A stretch of DNA of 64,000 bases from Arabidopsis thaliana. Taxonomy: Eukaryota; Streptophyta; Magnoliopsida; Brassicales; Brassicaceae. The notes beneath the pieces were generated by a model that ran no database searches, had not been told where the DNA came from, and saw only the letters and a list, made by a program, of their open reading frames with translations. Positions 22,299-36,077 of the stretch are shown here, one piece after another (positions within the stretch are counted from its first letter, which is position 1; each line of letters starts with the position of its first letter). Location of the stretch: NCBI RefSeq assembly GCF_000001735.4, contig NC_003075.7, positions 14,571,001 to 14,635,000 of the forward strand, read 5' to 3'. Made by a program: the position numbers and the translations under genes.

Positions 22299-24241
22299 TT
22301 ACACGGAGAACGTACCAGACAGGTTCCCAAGTGTTGCAAGTGGCGATCCTGCATCTGTGAAGTAGGACGCGAGATTGATCCCCGAGTAGTCGTATTTGTT
22401 CAAGAAAGGATGTTCCTGAAATTGTTTGACACAGAGTATGATTCAACATTTCAATGGATGAAAAACATGCAAAAGGGATTATATAAAACAAACCATCAGT
22501 TCCTTTGCAGAGCTTCGACTGTTTGGATCCTTCTGCAAACTGGATGAGAGTGTAGAGTGGAATATGTTAACTTAGTAAAGTAATCTCAGTAAAAGAGGGA
22601 GCAGGAATTTTTTGAGAGATTACCATGTGGAGATGAATGAAGATAACTCAGGGGAGAAATTTCCTGAAGGAAGAGCGGGTGGCGGTTGGTCAACAATGGC
22701 TTCCATCAACTCGAAAACACTGGTCCATGTTTCCTCTTGATTCGGAGGTGCATAAGGGAACTTTCCTGTTGCACATTCGAGTACTACTAAACCCAAGCTC
22801 CATATATCACTTTTATTTCCGTACTTGTTTCCAACGATTCTCTCTGGCTGTAAAAAGGAAAAATTAAGATTCTCAATTTTTATAACACTCGAAAGGGGTT
22901 TCAAACTAGTCAATGCTCAAGAGACAAATAAGATACTTACAGACATATAATTGTAAGTCCCCACAAATGTGTTTGCTAAACCTGCGGTGTTTGTCATAAC
23001 GGTACTCACACCAAAGTCAGTTATTTTGACTTCTCCTCTGTGGTTGATCAACAGATTGGATGGTTTCAAGTCACGATGGATGATATGCCTATCGTGATGA
23101 AGATAGATTAATCCTTGAAGCACCTGCAATAACAGAACCAATAAATCACATCAATCAACCAATTAACAGTGAAGCGTATAGTTTCCTGTGTATCCTGTGT
23201 TTCTTACTTGTCTAAAGATGGCAGAAAGATAGGAGTCAGGGATGGCTTTAACTGACTTGAGAAAGTCTGCTAGAGATCCTCCGTCCATGTACTCCAAGAT
23301 TAGTGAGATTGCGCCATTGTCATAAAATGACTGGTACGAGGTAACAAGATTTGGACACTGTGACGATTGATTTATTTTGAGCTCTTGTGCAATTGCCTTG
23401 CGAATTGCTTCATCAATATTTAGTTGAATGACCTAATCATATAGCATCAGAGTTATGCACAGTGAGTGACAAGGCAAGGAAGAAAAAGATTTGTAAATCT
23501 TCAAACACAGAGAAAAGATGAGGAATTTAGCTCATCATATACATAAAAGAATCTGAAGGTTAACCAATGAGTACCTTCAAGGCGAAAAATTGGCCAGTCC
23601 ATTTGTGTTGAACCAGCTGAACAACACCACTACTTCCTTTGCCAATGACTTTAACCATATCCAAATCCGACAAGCTCAGCTGATCATCAGCTGGCTTAAT
23701 TGGAGACAGCTGAAACACAGTCGCAAACGAAACAGATTACAAACAGTAATCTAGAAGATATGAGCTTAATCCCTGAGTTTCTCTATCCAGAACTACAGAA
23801 ATGATCTTAAGAAGGTTCTAATTATGATCAGATCCACCAACCACATTACAGTTAATGCATTCAAACTCAACAAAATCTTCATATGCAGTACAAATAAACA
23901 ATCAAACCTAACACTCGCGAAATTCAGTAAAATCAGCACCGAACGAGGAAGAGGAAAGACTTACGACTTCAGGCTCCAATTGAGAAATGATTCGAACTCC
24001 ATCCTTGTTAACACGTAGATCTCCATCCTTAAACGTACCGCTTTGAGTCCTACAGAGAGAACCAAAACCTTTCCTCCTTCAAAAACAAAACCAGAGACAT
24101 TTCCACACACAAATACATCTATCTATCCACAGATCCATGGAGAAAGAGAGATCGAGAAACATACAGGAATTTGGTGATGGATTGCTCGCCAGCAACAGGA
24201 ATTGCGAGCTTGAGATTATTGCTGAATCCACCTTTCTTCAT
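22299..24241 (-). CDS. MKK2: MAP kinase kinase 2
   Basis: Eight exons: 24241-24165, 24049-23965, 23709-23575, 23432-23208, 23123-22941, 22847-22624, 22539-22494 and 22415-22299, giving 363 aa. All kinase motifs are present: GKGSSGVV loop, [10 protein letters not shown] catalytic loop, DFG, and the plant MAPKK S/T-x5-S/T activation site as T220 and T226. A basic N-terminal [14 protein letters not shown] segment fits a MAPK docking site. A dual-specificity kinase that phosphorylates MAPKs; in Arabidopsis MKK2 acts below MEKK1 on MPK4 and MPK6 in cold, salt and immune signalling. Its promoter (24242 on) has two TTGACC W-boxes. AT4G29810. Confidence 0.97.
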
Positions 24242-25046
24242 CGTCTTCGTCTACTTCGTTCTTCGCTTCTTCCTTTTTGTTGTTTCCTCGTCATTATATA
24301 TTAAGTAAAACACAGTTTTAAGCATAATTCATGTACTTTTCAGCCAGAAATTGGAATTTGGAAATAAAACAGCCATTAATTAATATTAGTCAAGCACATG
24401 TTCACGACGTTGACCAACGACTTAGAGACTTTCCCATTTACTACTTCTTTTTCCCGGTTTTCTTTGACCGAAAAGTTTTAATCCACATTTTAACCGGAAA
24501 CAAACCGGTTAATTCAGTGATTCTTCGTTCTTTAGCTTTTGGTTTTTAAACACTCCCAAAATCACCACTACAACAAAACGCTAACGCAGAATGCCAAACT
24601 AACGTTTGATATTTATAGAAAGTTTTCAATATTTCAAATATTGTTTGATCAAATACAATAAACACATATAACAAACAGTAAAATCTTTACTTATGTTTCT
24701 CGGTTTCATGTTTGAAGATAACAAGGTTTTCTTCAACAAGGAATATACAAATAAGCATACACCCCTATATTTGTTTTACTCATGTATACATTCAATTACA
24801 CATCGAAATTATCACACAAAGAAAAATTGTTTCGAATTGATTAATCTATCTATCAGTATACTTCATGTCTAGTCTCTATAACCAACAAGAACATGCTATT
24901 CTTCAACATTGTCTATATATTATAAGCCCTATATACATTATATAGTCACAGACTCAGAGAGGCTCCACAAACGATTTCCCCAAACATAATCCTATCACAA
25001 ATTGCGGGGGGCAAGAGCTACTAGAGGCAATGATCATGAGGTTCGT
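24242..25046 (-). promoter_or_regulatory. MKK2 promoter and CFIM-25 3' flank
   Basis: TTGACC W-box cores at 24410-24415 and 24464-24469, and an AACCGG/CCGGTT cluster near 24493-24510. The rest is AT-rich with no gene seen. Confidence 0.45.
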
Positions 25047-26317
25047 TCATATCTCCATCATGTTGAAGGAGAATTTCGAAAGAAGCTTAGGAATTTGCGA
25101 CATGATCGGCCCATAAGTCTGCAACGCATAAATGAAACATCACAACACATAATTAAATACAGCTTGATTGACTGACCCTGTTAGTTTTACCAGGAACATC
25201 GATTAAAAGTTCACGATGAGTTAAGGGCAATGCAAGTAAGATAGTACATACCTTTTCATTTTCATGGAGTTGACACAATGGAACAGCGAGGAGTTTGAAG
25301 TTCTTAGGCACAACAAACTGTTGATGTACCGGTAATCTCACAAGAAAAAGCTTTGTGCATTCCTACACAAAAGATGAGGATAGAGCAGAGCTTTTAGTAT
25401 AAGCGCAAATCTTCAAAAGTCTCAACTTTTTCTTACAATGAAAGTGAAACTAACTAACCAACCTTTGGGTGTTTAATATTAGGTGGCAAGAAAGGATACA
25501 TCAATGTCTCAAAGTTGGGTCTCCACCACATCCCAATACATTCTCCTACCTACAACAATGTTGTAATTAGAGAGACCATTCTTAAGCCAGAAACAATCAG
25601 ATACAAAAGCACTTTAACAAGAAGCCATAGTTCCTACCTCATAACCCGAAACACCCACATTTTCGTTAACCGATAGCTTTGATGCTAGTTTCCGTTTTAG
25701 ACCTTCAATATCTAGAAGATTAAGGAGAAACATGACTTTAGCGTTTAGAATTGAGACAGCGATATTTATGCATAAAGATGCAAGGAAACAGCATACTAAA
25801 CCTGATTCTCCAGGTCTCAAACGACCACCAGGAAGCTTGAAAATGGAGTTTCTATATTGAAGAAGCAAAACATGAGGATGCTTGAACAACTCAACCTGAT
25901 GTGTCCCAACATTAGATTTTAATCAATCCTTTCAAACCAATTTTCCCTGTAAAACTTTTCAAAATCCCTAATTTGGCTACCAACTATAAAATTACCAGAA
26001 GAACAGCTTCAACGCAAGTTCTCAATCCATGAGCAGCATAACTTCAAAAGAAACAAAAAAGAAACTTTAGCTATAGATTAAAACAATAAGAAAAAAACCA
26101 GATGATCTAAATCACATCAAAACTCGATTTACTTGGATTTCAATCTGATGACTCGATCAGAGATAATCTCGTCCTTGACGCGAAGAGCTTCTTTTGAACC
26201 GAAGTAGTAGCTGCTAAGCGGGTATAAATCAACCATCAAGTCATGAACGACATCGTTTCGTCTCGTCGTGTTGTCACTGATCTCCTCCATATCTAACGCT
26301 CGAGCTTCTTCACCCAT
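25047..26317 (-). CDS. CFIM-25: Cleavage factor I 25-kDa subunit (NUDT21-like)
   Basis: Seven exons: 26317-26133, 26041-25996, 25895-25802, 25711-25638, 25549-25463, 25362-25252 and 25118-25047, giving 222 aa. The VDLYPLSSYYFGSKE start, FKLPGGRLRPGES and IGMWWRPNFE..MYPFLPPNIKHPKECTKLFLV blocks are diagnostic for CFIm25. The Nudix box is degenerate: after GGRLRPGES the REuxEE part is missing, fitting an RNA-binding, non-hydrolysing role. In the nucleus CFIm recognises UGUA upstream of poly(A) sites and steers 3'-end choice. AT4G29820; a second Arabidopsis homologue exists elsewhere. The start MGEEARAL is chosen because the in-frame Met further upstream lies in non-conserved sequence. Divergent from VIP3 with 410 bp between start codons. 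Confidence 0.95.
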
Positions 26318-26727
26318 TTTCTGCCCGTAAAATTCAAAGACGAGAGCTAAAAGCGATCTCAATCGATTAAAATTAAATAACAGAGAGACCACGAGAGCAG
26401 AGAAGACGCAAGAAGAAGAGTGAAGAAAGGTGTCGTAGTCGGATCACTGAGACGTGGCGGCTCCAGAGAGTACTTCTCCGCAATTAGCTGACGACGGCGG
26501 GAGAGTGAGGAAGAAGATATTAATGGGCCTGTTACGATATTAATGGGCCTTTAGTAGTAAACAAGAATACGGAACGATGTTAAACACTCTATTGTTTCCA
26601 ACTACTAAAAACGACGCGAGTTTCTATTTTATAACTAAAAAACGAGAATCAAAGTCTCTGTTTCAAATTTGGGTCTTTTGCTTCTTCTTGCTCACTTGAG
26701 GAAACACAGTAAAAACCTAAAAAGAGA
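26318..26727. promoter_or_regulatory. Bidirectional promoter CFIM-25 / VIP3 with duplicated site II element
   Basis: A 15-bp direct repeat GATATTAATGGGCCT occurs at 26516-26530 and 26536-26550. Each copy has a TGGGCC site II core, a TCP-binding motif typical of housekeeping genes. Confidence 0.6.
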
Positions 26728-28157
26728 ATGAAACTCGCAGGTCTGAAATCGATCGAGAACGCTCACGAAGATTCCGTTTGGGCAGCGACGTGGGTTCCGG
26801 CGACGGAAGATCGACCGGCGTTGCTTCTGACTGGATCTCTTGACGAGACGGTGAAGTTATGGCGACCGGACGAGCTGGATCTTGTGCGGACTAATACTGG
26901 ACACTCTTTGGGAGTAGCAGCTTTGGCTGCGCATCCTTCTGGGATTATTGCAGCATCTTCTTCGATTGATAGCTTTGTCCGTGTGTTTGATGTTGATACT
27001 AATGCTACGATTGCTGTTTTGGAAGCTCCTCCTTCTGAGGTTTGGGGAATGCAATTTGAACCTAAGGTAATTGACTCAATGAGATTGCCTCCAATTTTAG
27101 GGTTTTGAAGGATTTTGGGTTGTTTTGTGGTGAAAGAATTCGATTGCTTCATTGAATTTCACTTCTTAGTTGCGAGTAATGCTTCTCCTGATCTATATAA
27201 CAATGCTTGGGTACTATATGGAATTGCTGAGTATCGTTTGAATCTGTAGCTCTGATCAGATAGGGTCATCTACTCTGCTCGGAAAATAGATCTAGATCAT
27301 CTTCTGATTTTTCATTGAGTCTTATATAGTAGATTAAGAACAATTTATTGGTGCTTTGATGATAAATCTTGATTTGGTATGATAGAATTTTGACCTGGTG
27401 ACTATCAAGTATCAGTGCAATGATCTCTCTTTTAGTTTGCAGTGGAGTTTTTATTTGCTTCTGAGCTTATAATTTCAACATTACTCTTTAGAATGGTGCT
27501 CTGCTAACATAGTATTTTACATGTTCCAAGGGTACGATCCTTGCTGTTGCAGGTGGAAGTAGTGCCTCAGTCAAGCTTTGGGACACTGCAAGCTGGAGAT
27601 TAATCTCAACTCTATCAATCCCACGCCCAGATGCACCAAAACCTTCCGATAAAACCAGCAGCAAGAAATTCGTTCTCTCGGTGGCTTGGTCTCCTAATGG
27701 GAAACGACTTGCTTGTGGTTCAATGGATGGTACGATCTGTGTTTTTGATGTTGACCGCTCAAAGCTACTTCACCAGCTAGAAGGTCACAATATGCCTGTA
27801 AGGTCCCTTGTGTTCTCCCCTGTAGACCCGAGAGTCCTCTTCTCTGGATCAGATGATGGGCATGTGAACATGCACGATGCAGAAGGGAAAACGCTGTTGG
27901 GGTCCATGTCAGGGCACACGAGTTGGGTGCTGAGCGTTGATGCTAGCCCAGACGGTGGAGCCATAGCAACCGGCTCAAGCGATAGAACTGTGAGGCTATG
28001 GGATCTTAAAATGAGAGCTGCGATTCAGACAATGAGCAACCACAATGACCAGGTTTGGTCTGTGGCCTTTAGACCACCAGGTGGAACCGGTGTCCGGGCT
28101 GGTCGACTTGCTAGTGTCTCTGATGACAAGAGTGTATCGCTCTATGATTACTCATGA
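26728..28157 (+). CDS. VIP3: VERNALIZATION INDEPENDENCE 3, WD40 / SKI8 homologue
   Basis: Exons 26728-27066 and 27531-28157 give 321 aa, consisting almost wholly of seven WD40 repeats (HEDSVWAATWVP, GHSLGVAALAAHP, LEGHNMPVRSLVFSP, SGHTSWVLSVDASPDG, NHNDQVWSVAFRP and WD or equivalent repeat ends). VIP3 is the SKI8-like subunit of the plant Paf1 complex, needed for FLC expression and H3K4/H3K36 methylation, and also part of the cytoplasmic SKI complex in mRNA decay. AT4G29830. Convergent with MTO2; only about 276 bp separate the two stop codons, so 3' UTRs may overlap. Confidence 0.97.
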
Positions 28158-28433
28158 ACAATTCGGTTTTTTGACTTTTTTCTTTTATGCATTCTCCAAG
28201 ACGCATCTAGTTGTAACAATATAATCTGCAACAGGTTGATTTTGACCGGAGTCTTTAGATTTATCGCTTACACAAAAAACAAAGAAGATAAAATGATTCA
28301 AACTTTGCGATAGAACTTTATTGGAAAACTGAGAAACAGATAAAGATCACAGAGAGATGAGTTGAAGAGTAACGCAAACAAACGTCTAAAAGTTTTCAAA
28401 AAACAAAACAGCTAAAGATTATGGTCTTGTCTC

Positions 28434-30817
<2,384 letters not shown>

Positions 30818-31874
30818 CTAAACGGGCGGTATGTTTGAGAAGGAGAAACCTTTGTATCCTTTGTAAGCATAATACGCAATCCGTGTATAGTAAAACCCGG
30901 GAATGAACAGAAGACACCCGAGGACGATGAAGAAAATCCCTGGTTTCACCATCAAAAATATCAAACAGAGAATGATAGGTCATTGATGCAATGATGAGAA
31001 AGAAGTAGTTCCGGCAAAACGGAAGAAAACAGCAAATCAAATGAAATCAAGTTTAAGTACAATGCTGATACTTGCTTTCGCTTTGCAGTATTGCATTGGG
31101 GATGTATGAAATGCATTAATGAATTACAAGCCCAGAGGAAGAAGAGCAAACTAGCTAATTTGAAGTGAATCTCATGTCTATGTTACAAGCAGAATTGGGA
31201 TATATCAATAACAGTATGTGATGATAGTGATCTAAAAAGTTAATGGAATCCAACGGAGATCCTTCCCTTTTTTATCTCACAGATAAGAGAAGCTTAGAAT
31301 CATCATATACTAGTTTCTATCGGAAGTTTACTAATCATTCTAACAATGAAATCAAATCGTATGCCTTTGGAAAACTTGTGTCTATTCATCCAAATCTCCA
31401 GAAAACAGAGAGCAAAAGGCCAAGCTGAAACGAAATTACACTCCACCGTAGCTAACCAGAGCACTTGCAATCTATATCTATCAGCTTAATTACCAAAATT
31501 ATAACATAACTTCACCAAATCTAAAAAAATTCCTAAAACAATCTAGCTGAAATCAATTACTGTTTTCTAAATCTCTCAAACTAGCAAAGATAAGTCCCAC
31601 ATATTCTCTCATGAATTCCCAATTTCTACTCCAAGACTGGATCAATAAATGTGGAATAAGTAAGAAAGGTGAAGAAATCGCTACCGTGGCCTCGATCACC
31701 GCCAACTCGATTATAAGCCATGAAGAAACCGGAGACAATTCCTAGGGTTCCGAACACGAGTAAAGCCACCGCGAGTGCGATCTCCTTCACCGGCGGTCGG
31801 TTATTGACGGTGTATGAAGTCTCAATCATAATGTCCTCGTCCGTTATCGAGAACGCATGGTCGACGTACGCCAT
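30818..31874 (-). CDS. DUF872 / TMEM230-like small membrane protein
   Basis: Two exons, 31874-31685 and 30939-30818, separated by a 745-bp intron, giving 103 aa. Two membrane spans: about residues 33-53 (ALAVALLVFGTLGIVSGFFM) and 65-86 (IFFIVLGCLLFIPGFYYTRI). The PGFYYTRIAYYAYKGYKGFSF..IPP end is the family hallmark. The animal relative TMEM230 is in endomembrane vesicles; the plant role is unknown. The start chosen is MAYVDHAFSI; an in-frame Met seven codons upstream is not conserved. Probably AT4G29850. Confidence 0.9.
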
Positions 31875-32295
31875 TTTACACAGCTTCCGGATCAAAGATC
31901 AATGGGAAACAATCAGGACCGATCTAGAAGAAAGCAGAATGACGATTGATCTAGAGCTCGAGAAAGATGAAATCGTACTGTTTGAATTTTAGGTCTTCAG
32001 ATGTTATGAGTCTCCTACGACGGTGACGGATTAGTTTGGTGCAAATGCAATTTCTTTTGGTCGTGAAATCTACTCAACGTACTATGATTCAAACTACGCG
32101 TCGTTTGATTATTCTTTTCTCCGAAAACGGCAGAACGTGCGAGTTTGAACAAATCAAACTAATCAGTGGGCTATATATAACAAACCAGAAAATACTCTCT
32201 GTTTTTCCATTTGTTTTTTTGATGATGACATCATGTATATTTACCAATTCAAGAGATTCAGGTCAAGAAATCAAACCAAAACCGAACCATAAAGA
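31875..32295. other. Spacer between DUF872 gene and TAN
   Basis: Promoter of the DUF872 gene and 3' UTR of TAN. Contains at 32092-32142 a 51-bp segment related to 34848-34898 in front of TAN. Confidence 0.5.
32092..32142. repeat. 51-bp dispersed repeat, copy 1
   Basis: Starts AACTACGCGTCGTTT and includes AAAACGGCA and CGTGC. Ungapped comparison with 34848-34898 gives 38 of 51 identical bases. Confidence 0.7.
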
Positions 32296-34704
32296 TCAGA
32301 GAGATTTATGGGGAGGATATAGTTTCCAGAGAGCAACAGTTGCATCTTCAGACGCAGACGCCATTAGCTCACAGTCTGGAGAGTAGGACACAGCGTTGCA
32401 CTGCAAACAAAACACATGAAGGCATCAAAATACAAAGATTTAGAAAATGGTTGTCTCTCAACTGTTGAACCAGTCTAAGAAATTTTCACATACCGTTGCT
32501 CGGTGGTACTTTAGTATTGCTAGAGCATTTCCTTTGCGGTAATTATAGACTCGTATTCTGTTTCCAAATATGTAACAAACAGGAGAATAGTTTTTAGTCA
32601 TATGCATCAACTTTTTTTCACACTGGACGAAGTCTAATTGATTTATTCATATGTTTTGTTTCATATTGTGAAAATCAGTGCATAGCATGAGGATGCTAAC
32701 CTGTGGTCCCAACCAGCCGTGGCTGCAATTTTCCCATCGACTCGAATTGAGGTGCCCGATACACCGGGCCTTTCCAAAGTAATCTCTTTCCTTATTGTAC
32801 AAGAACCCTACAATCATATGAAAAAATGTCATGGAATCAGTATTAAACTATAGCTTTACGGCAATCACACAAGTGCATCCTCTCTAGCAGATGTCAAACT
32901 TACAGTTGAATGGTTGAGATTATACATCACAATTTTGTCATCTGCCCCTCCTGAGATTCCTCCATCACATGATGATGCAACACTAAGACTTAAAACTGCA
33001 TAAAGAATACGAATTAAGTAATTTGGAAAATTCAGAGAGCAGGAACAAAATATAAGAAAAATCTAAATACAGAGGATGGAAACAAGACCTGGCTCTGAAT
33101 GAAACTTCACACTTGTTAGAGGAATCTTAGCATTGCGTATATCCCAAAGAAGTATTGAACCATCCTCATAACTGCGCAAGTTTGGAATGAACCACCCATT
33201 ATAAAAACAAAGTATGTAATCTTGAGATTTGTCTTTCTTGATTAATGGAAAAGAGCTTAGGAAAGAGAGCATACCCAGCTAAGACATGTAAGAAACCCTG
33301 TGATTCAGGAGGGCAAAACAATTGAACAGCCATACACATTCCTGCAGATGACCATATATACGACCTTGATGAAAGTATTTTAAGCAAGTTCAAAGGTGAA
33401 CTAATTTGAAATTTTTTACTGATGCTAAAAAACATCAATTTTAACAAGAAAATGTACATATGAAGGATCTCACTGAAAGACAAATATGAGCTCACCTCTT
33501 CCTTTGGTAGAAGCATTGGGGGATTCGTCAGGGCTACTTTGAGGAAGCTGTATTATCTTGTCTCCGGTATTGAGATCCCATATCTCTACCTTTATGGATA
33601 GACCAAATCACAAGAATGAAACACAGGAAATGAAAACCAATAAAAGAGGAGAGAAGAAACAATTTTATGACTTTTCCAAAACAAAACATATATGAATTTC
33701 TAGTCACCTCAGTAGGTTGCTCCCCTACTACTGCTACAAAAGTGGTACCTTCAGCATGATCTTTATCTGCTAAATTTTTTTGTAATATGAGCAATAAGAA
33801 GAAAAACAGTTATTTTGCTAACAAAATCTTTAGACAACGCAAGTAAAACATACCCTGAAGCAAACCAGAATCCTCCTCAGATCGTTCACTATCATCAGCA
33901 ATTTGAACATTACATGTGTCTCCACCATCCTGCTCATCACAACCCCGTGAGTGACTTTCAGCTTCTTGCAGAGAATTCTTAGGCTTCTTAACAAGAGAGA
34001 ACTTGCAAAAATGATAGGCGCATGTCTCAAGTATTAGTAATGGGTCTCTGCCAAGTATGTCACAAGAATCATTGGTTATAGACTTATAGTTCGATAGAAA
34101 CAAACGCATAAAAAGTCGAATAAGGGGGAGATCATATTCACCTTGATAGACCACCATCTTCAATATCCCAACACTTAACAGTTCCATCTCTTCCCTGGCT
34201 ATAACCATCAGAGTAACTAGCTCAGATTTTCCGTATATAGATTGATTATGAAAGCATGATTGCTTACGTTTTTACCTGATAATCTTGTCCTCTCCTAACC
34301 AGGGACTAGCTGCTACAGCTAAAACCCCATTTGCTCTACTATGAGCCCTACAAATCCCAATAGATACAATGAGTGCTAGCTACTTTATAATGATCACAAA
34401 AACAAAGAATTAAAAAAATCAAAAATCACAAACCAAGCAGAAGAAACTGCACGGTGCTGAATAGTATCCCAAATCCTCAACTCTCCATCAGCTGAACTGG
34501 AGAAACAAAGCTTCAATTTTGCACCAAATCATCATAAATAAAAACAATAAATGACTCGAGAATTTCTCACAAGTGAGAGAGACGACTAATTAATATATAC
34601 CCAGTGAAAAGCAGAGATTTTGATGGATGGAAGGAAACATCCATAACAGAGTGACGGTGCCCTCTAAGCACAGCCACTGGATCAGGCGGAGGTCTCTTAC
34701 TCAT
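32296..34704 (-). CDS. TAN: TANMEI, WD40-repeat protein (EMB2757)
   Basis: Thirteen exons: 34704-34601, 34496-34434, 34347-34276, 34198-34142, 34047-33854, 33766-33708, 33589-33496, 33341-33275, 33171-33089, 32995-32904, 32807-32701, 32557-32494 and 32400-32296, giving 386 aa. WD40 repeats are evident ([92 protein letters not shown]), with an acidic insert after about residue 115. Animal relatives are GNB1L/ASTRA-associated Asa1-type WD proteins. In Arabidopsis loss of TAN blocks embryo and seed maturation. AT4G29860. The gene shares a 307-bp divergent promoter with the OSTC-like gene. Confidence 0.93.
33766..33771 (-). other. NAGNAG-type acceptor in TAN exon 6
   Basis: Minus-strand TTTAGCAG lets the exon begin at 33769 (Ala-Asp-Lys) or 33766 (Asp-Lys), both in frame. 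Confidence 0.5.
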
Positions 34705-35011
34705 CTCTGATTCAACTACTACACAAAACCAAACTCTTGTAATAGAGAAACCAAGCGAACACACAACTTAATCGAATCCAAGTCTCAGACTTTAACAACA
34801 GGAACACCGAGAAAGAGAAAGCCTTTGAAACTCTCCCTTATATCAAAAACTACGTGTCGTTTAATATTAACTTTTTTCTAAAACGGCACAATGTGCAAAT
34901 GTATTCATATAGCGGATAACAATATCCAAGTTTCCAAACAAACCAACTCTGAAACTGTTTCACTCACATAATAAGAGAACGAAGAGCTAATTGCTGAAGA
35001 ATCCGACGAAA
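34705..35011. promoter_or_regulatory. Bidirectional promoter TAN / OSTC-like gene
   Basis: 307 bp separate the two divergent start codons. The segment at 34848-34898 is the second copy of the 51-bp repeat at 32092-32142. Confidence 0.55.
34848..34898. repeat. 51-bp dispersed repeat, copy 2
   Basis: Starts AACTACGTGTCGTTT, includes AAAACGGCACAA and GTGCAA. Same orientation as copy 1. Confidence 0.7.
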
Positions 35012-35530
35012 ATGGCTCCGAGATCAGATTCACAAACCCTAGCCACCGGCTCCGACGAAAATGAATCCTCAATCGATCCGATCTTCCACATTCTCCGTAT
35101 CATCCCTTTCTCCTTCCTCCGACCACCACGTCTTCGTCTCAAGCTCCCTTCCTTCACTCTCCCATCTCCAATGACTGTCTTCTCACTGATTCTCCTCACT
35201 TACTTCCTCGTCGTCTCCGGTTTCGTCTACGACGTGATTGTCGAGCCTCCAGGTATCGGATCGACACAGGATCCAATCACCGGGTCAGTAAGACCCGTCG
35301 TGTTTATGTCGGGTCGGGTCAATGGTCAATACATCATTGAAGGTCTTTCTTCCGGATTCATGTTCGTACTCGGTGGGATTGGAATCATAATGTTGGATCT
35401 GGCATTGGATAAGAATCGAGCTAAGAGTGTTAAAGCATCTTATGCAACAGCTGGAGTCTCCTCCATTGTGATTGCTTATGTTATGAGTATGCTCTTCATT
35501 CGCATTAAGATCCCTGGTTATCTCCGTTAG
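35012..35530 (+). CDS. OSTC/DC2-like oligosaccharyltransferase subunit
   Basis: Intronless, 172 aa. After a 50-residue cytosolic N-terminus come PSPMTVFSLILLTYFLVVSG and the hallmark YDVIVEPPGIGS, RVNGQYIIEGL, FVLGGIGIIMLD and IRIKIPGYL, matching animal OSTC (DC2) along its length. Three membrane spans (about 54-75, 112-131, 143-164). OSTC is an accessory subunit of the ER oligosaccharyltransferase that links it to the translocon for co-translational N-glycosylation. Often labelled oligosaccharyltransferase complex/magnesium transporter family. Start ATG 35012 chosen; no earlier in-frame ATG. Probably AT4G29870. Confidence 0.92.
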   Translation: MAPRSDSQTLATGSDENESSIDPIFHILRIIPFSFLRPPRLRLKLPSFTLPSPMTVFSLILLTYFLVVSGFVYDVIVEPPGIGSTQDPITGSVRPVVFMSGRVNGQYIIEGLSSGFMFVLGGIGIIMLDLALDKNRAKSVKASYATAGVSSIVIAYVMSMLFIRIKIPGYLR

Positions 35531-36077
35531 AGGGTTAGATCACTTTTGGCTTCAATTCTGTAATTGGATCTTTAGTATAAGATCGATCATTAGAAAAAAT
35601 GTGACTTTTTGTTTTGTTTGTTTGCTAAAGCTTATGTGTTTCTTGTTTGATAATGAGAATTTAGCTTTGAATGTTAGTATCTGCACTTGCATTATTGTTG
35701 AATTTTGCGTTGAAGAAGATAATGGGAAATTTTCTGTAACAGTTATATGACAACACAAACAATAAAGTAGAGATTTTTGAAGTTTGGTTTGTTGGATCGC
35801 TTTGTTGCTTCAGGTGTTGTTGACTAAGGCTTGGAAGTTGAGGTCTGCAATAATATTGCAGATGCAGATTTCTAATTTCACAAAGAAGTTCCAACACAGA
35901 AATGCTATATGTAAAAGAAATATCGGTCAAAATTGTTATTTATGATTTTAATTACATGATTTACAATAAGAAGTAATGAAATCTGAATGCTGTGTATTTA
36001 CATACTTTATACATTTAGTGATGAATTTAAGTAAATGATTGATAGATTCAAAATTGTGTTTGCTGTGTGCATTGTTC
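35531..36077. other. Convergent 3' flanks of OSTC-like gene and PIRL7
   Basis: AT-rich, no gene seen. The antisense ORFs here have no family resemblance. Confidence 0.6.
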
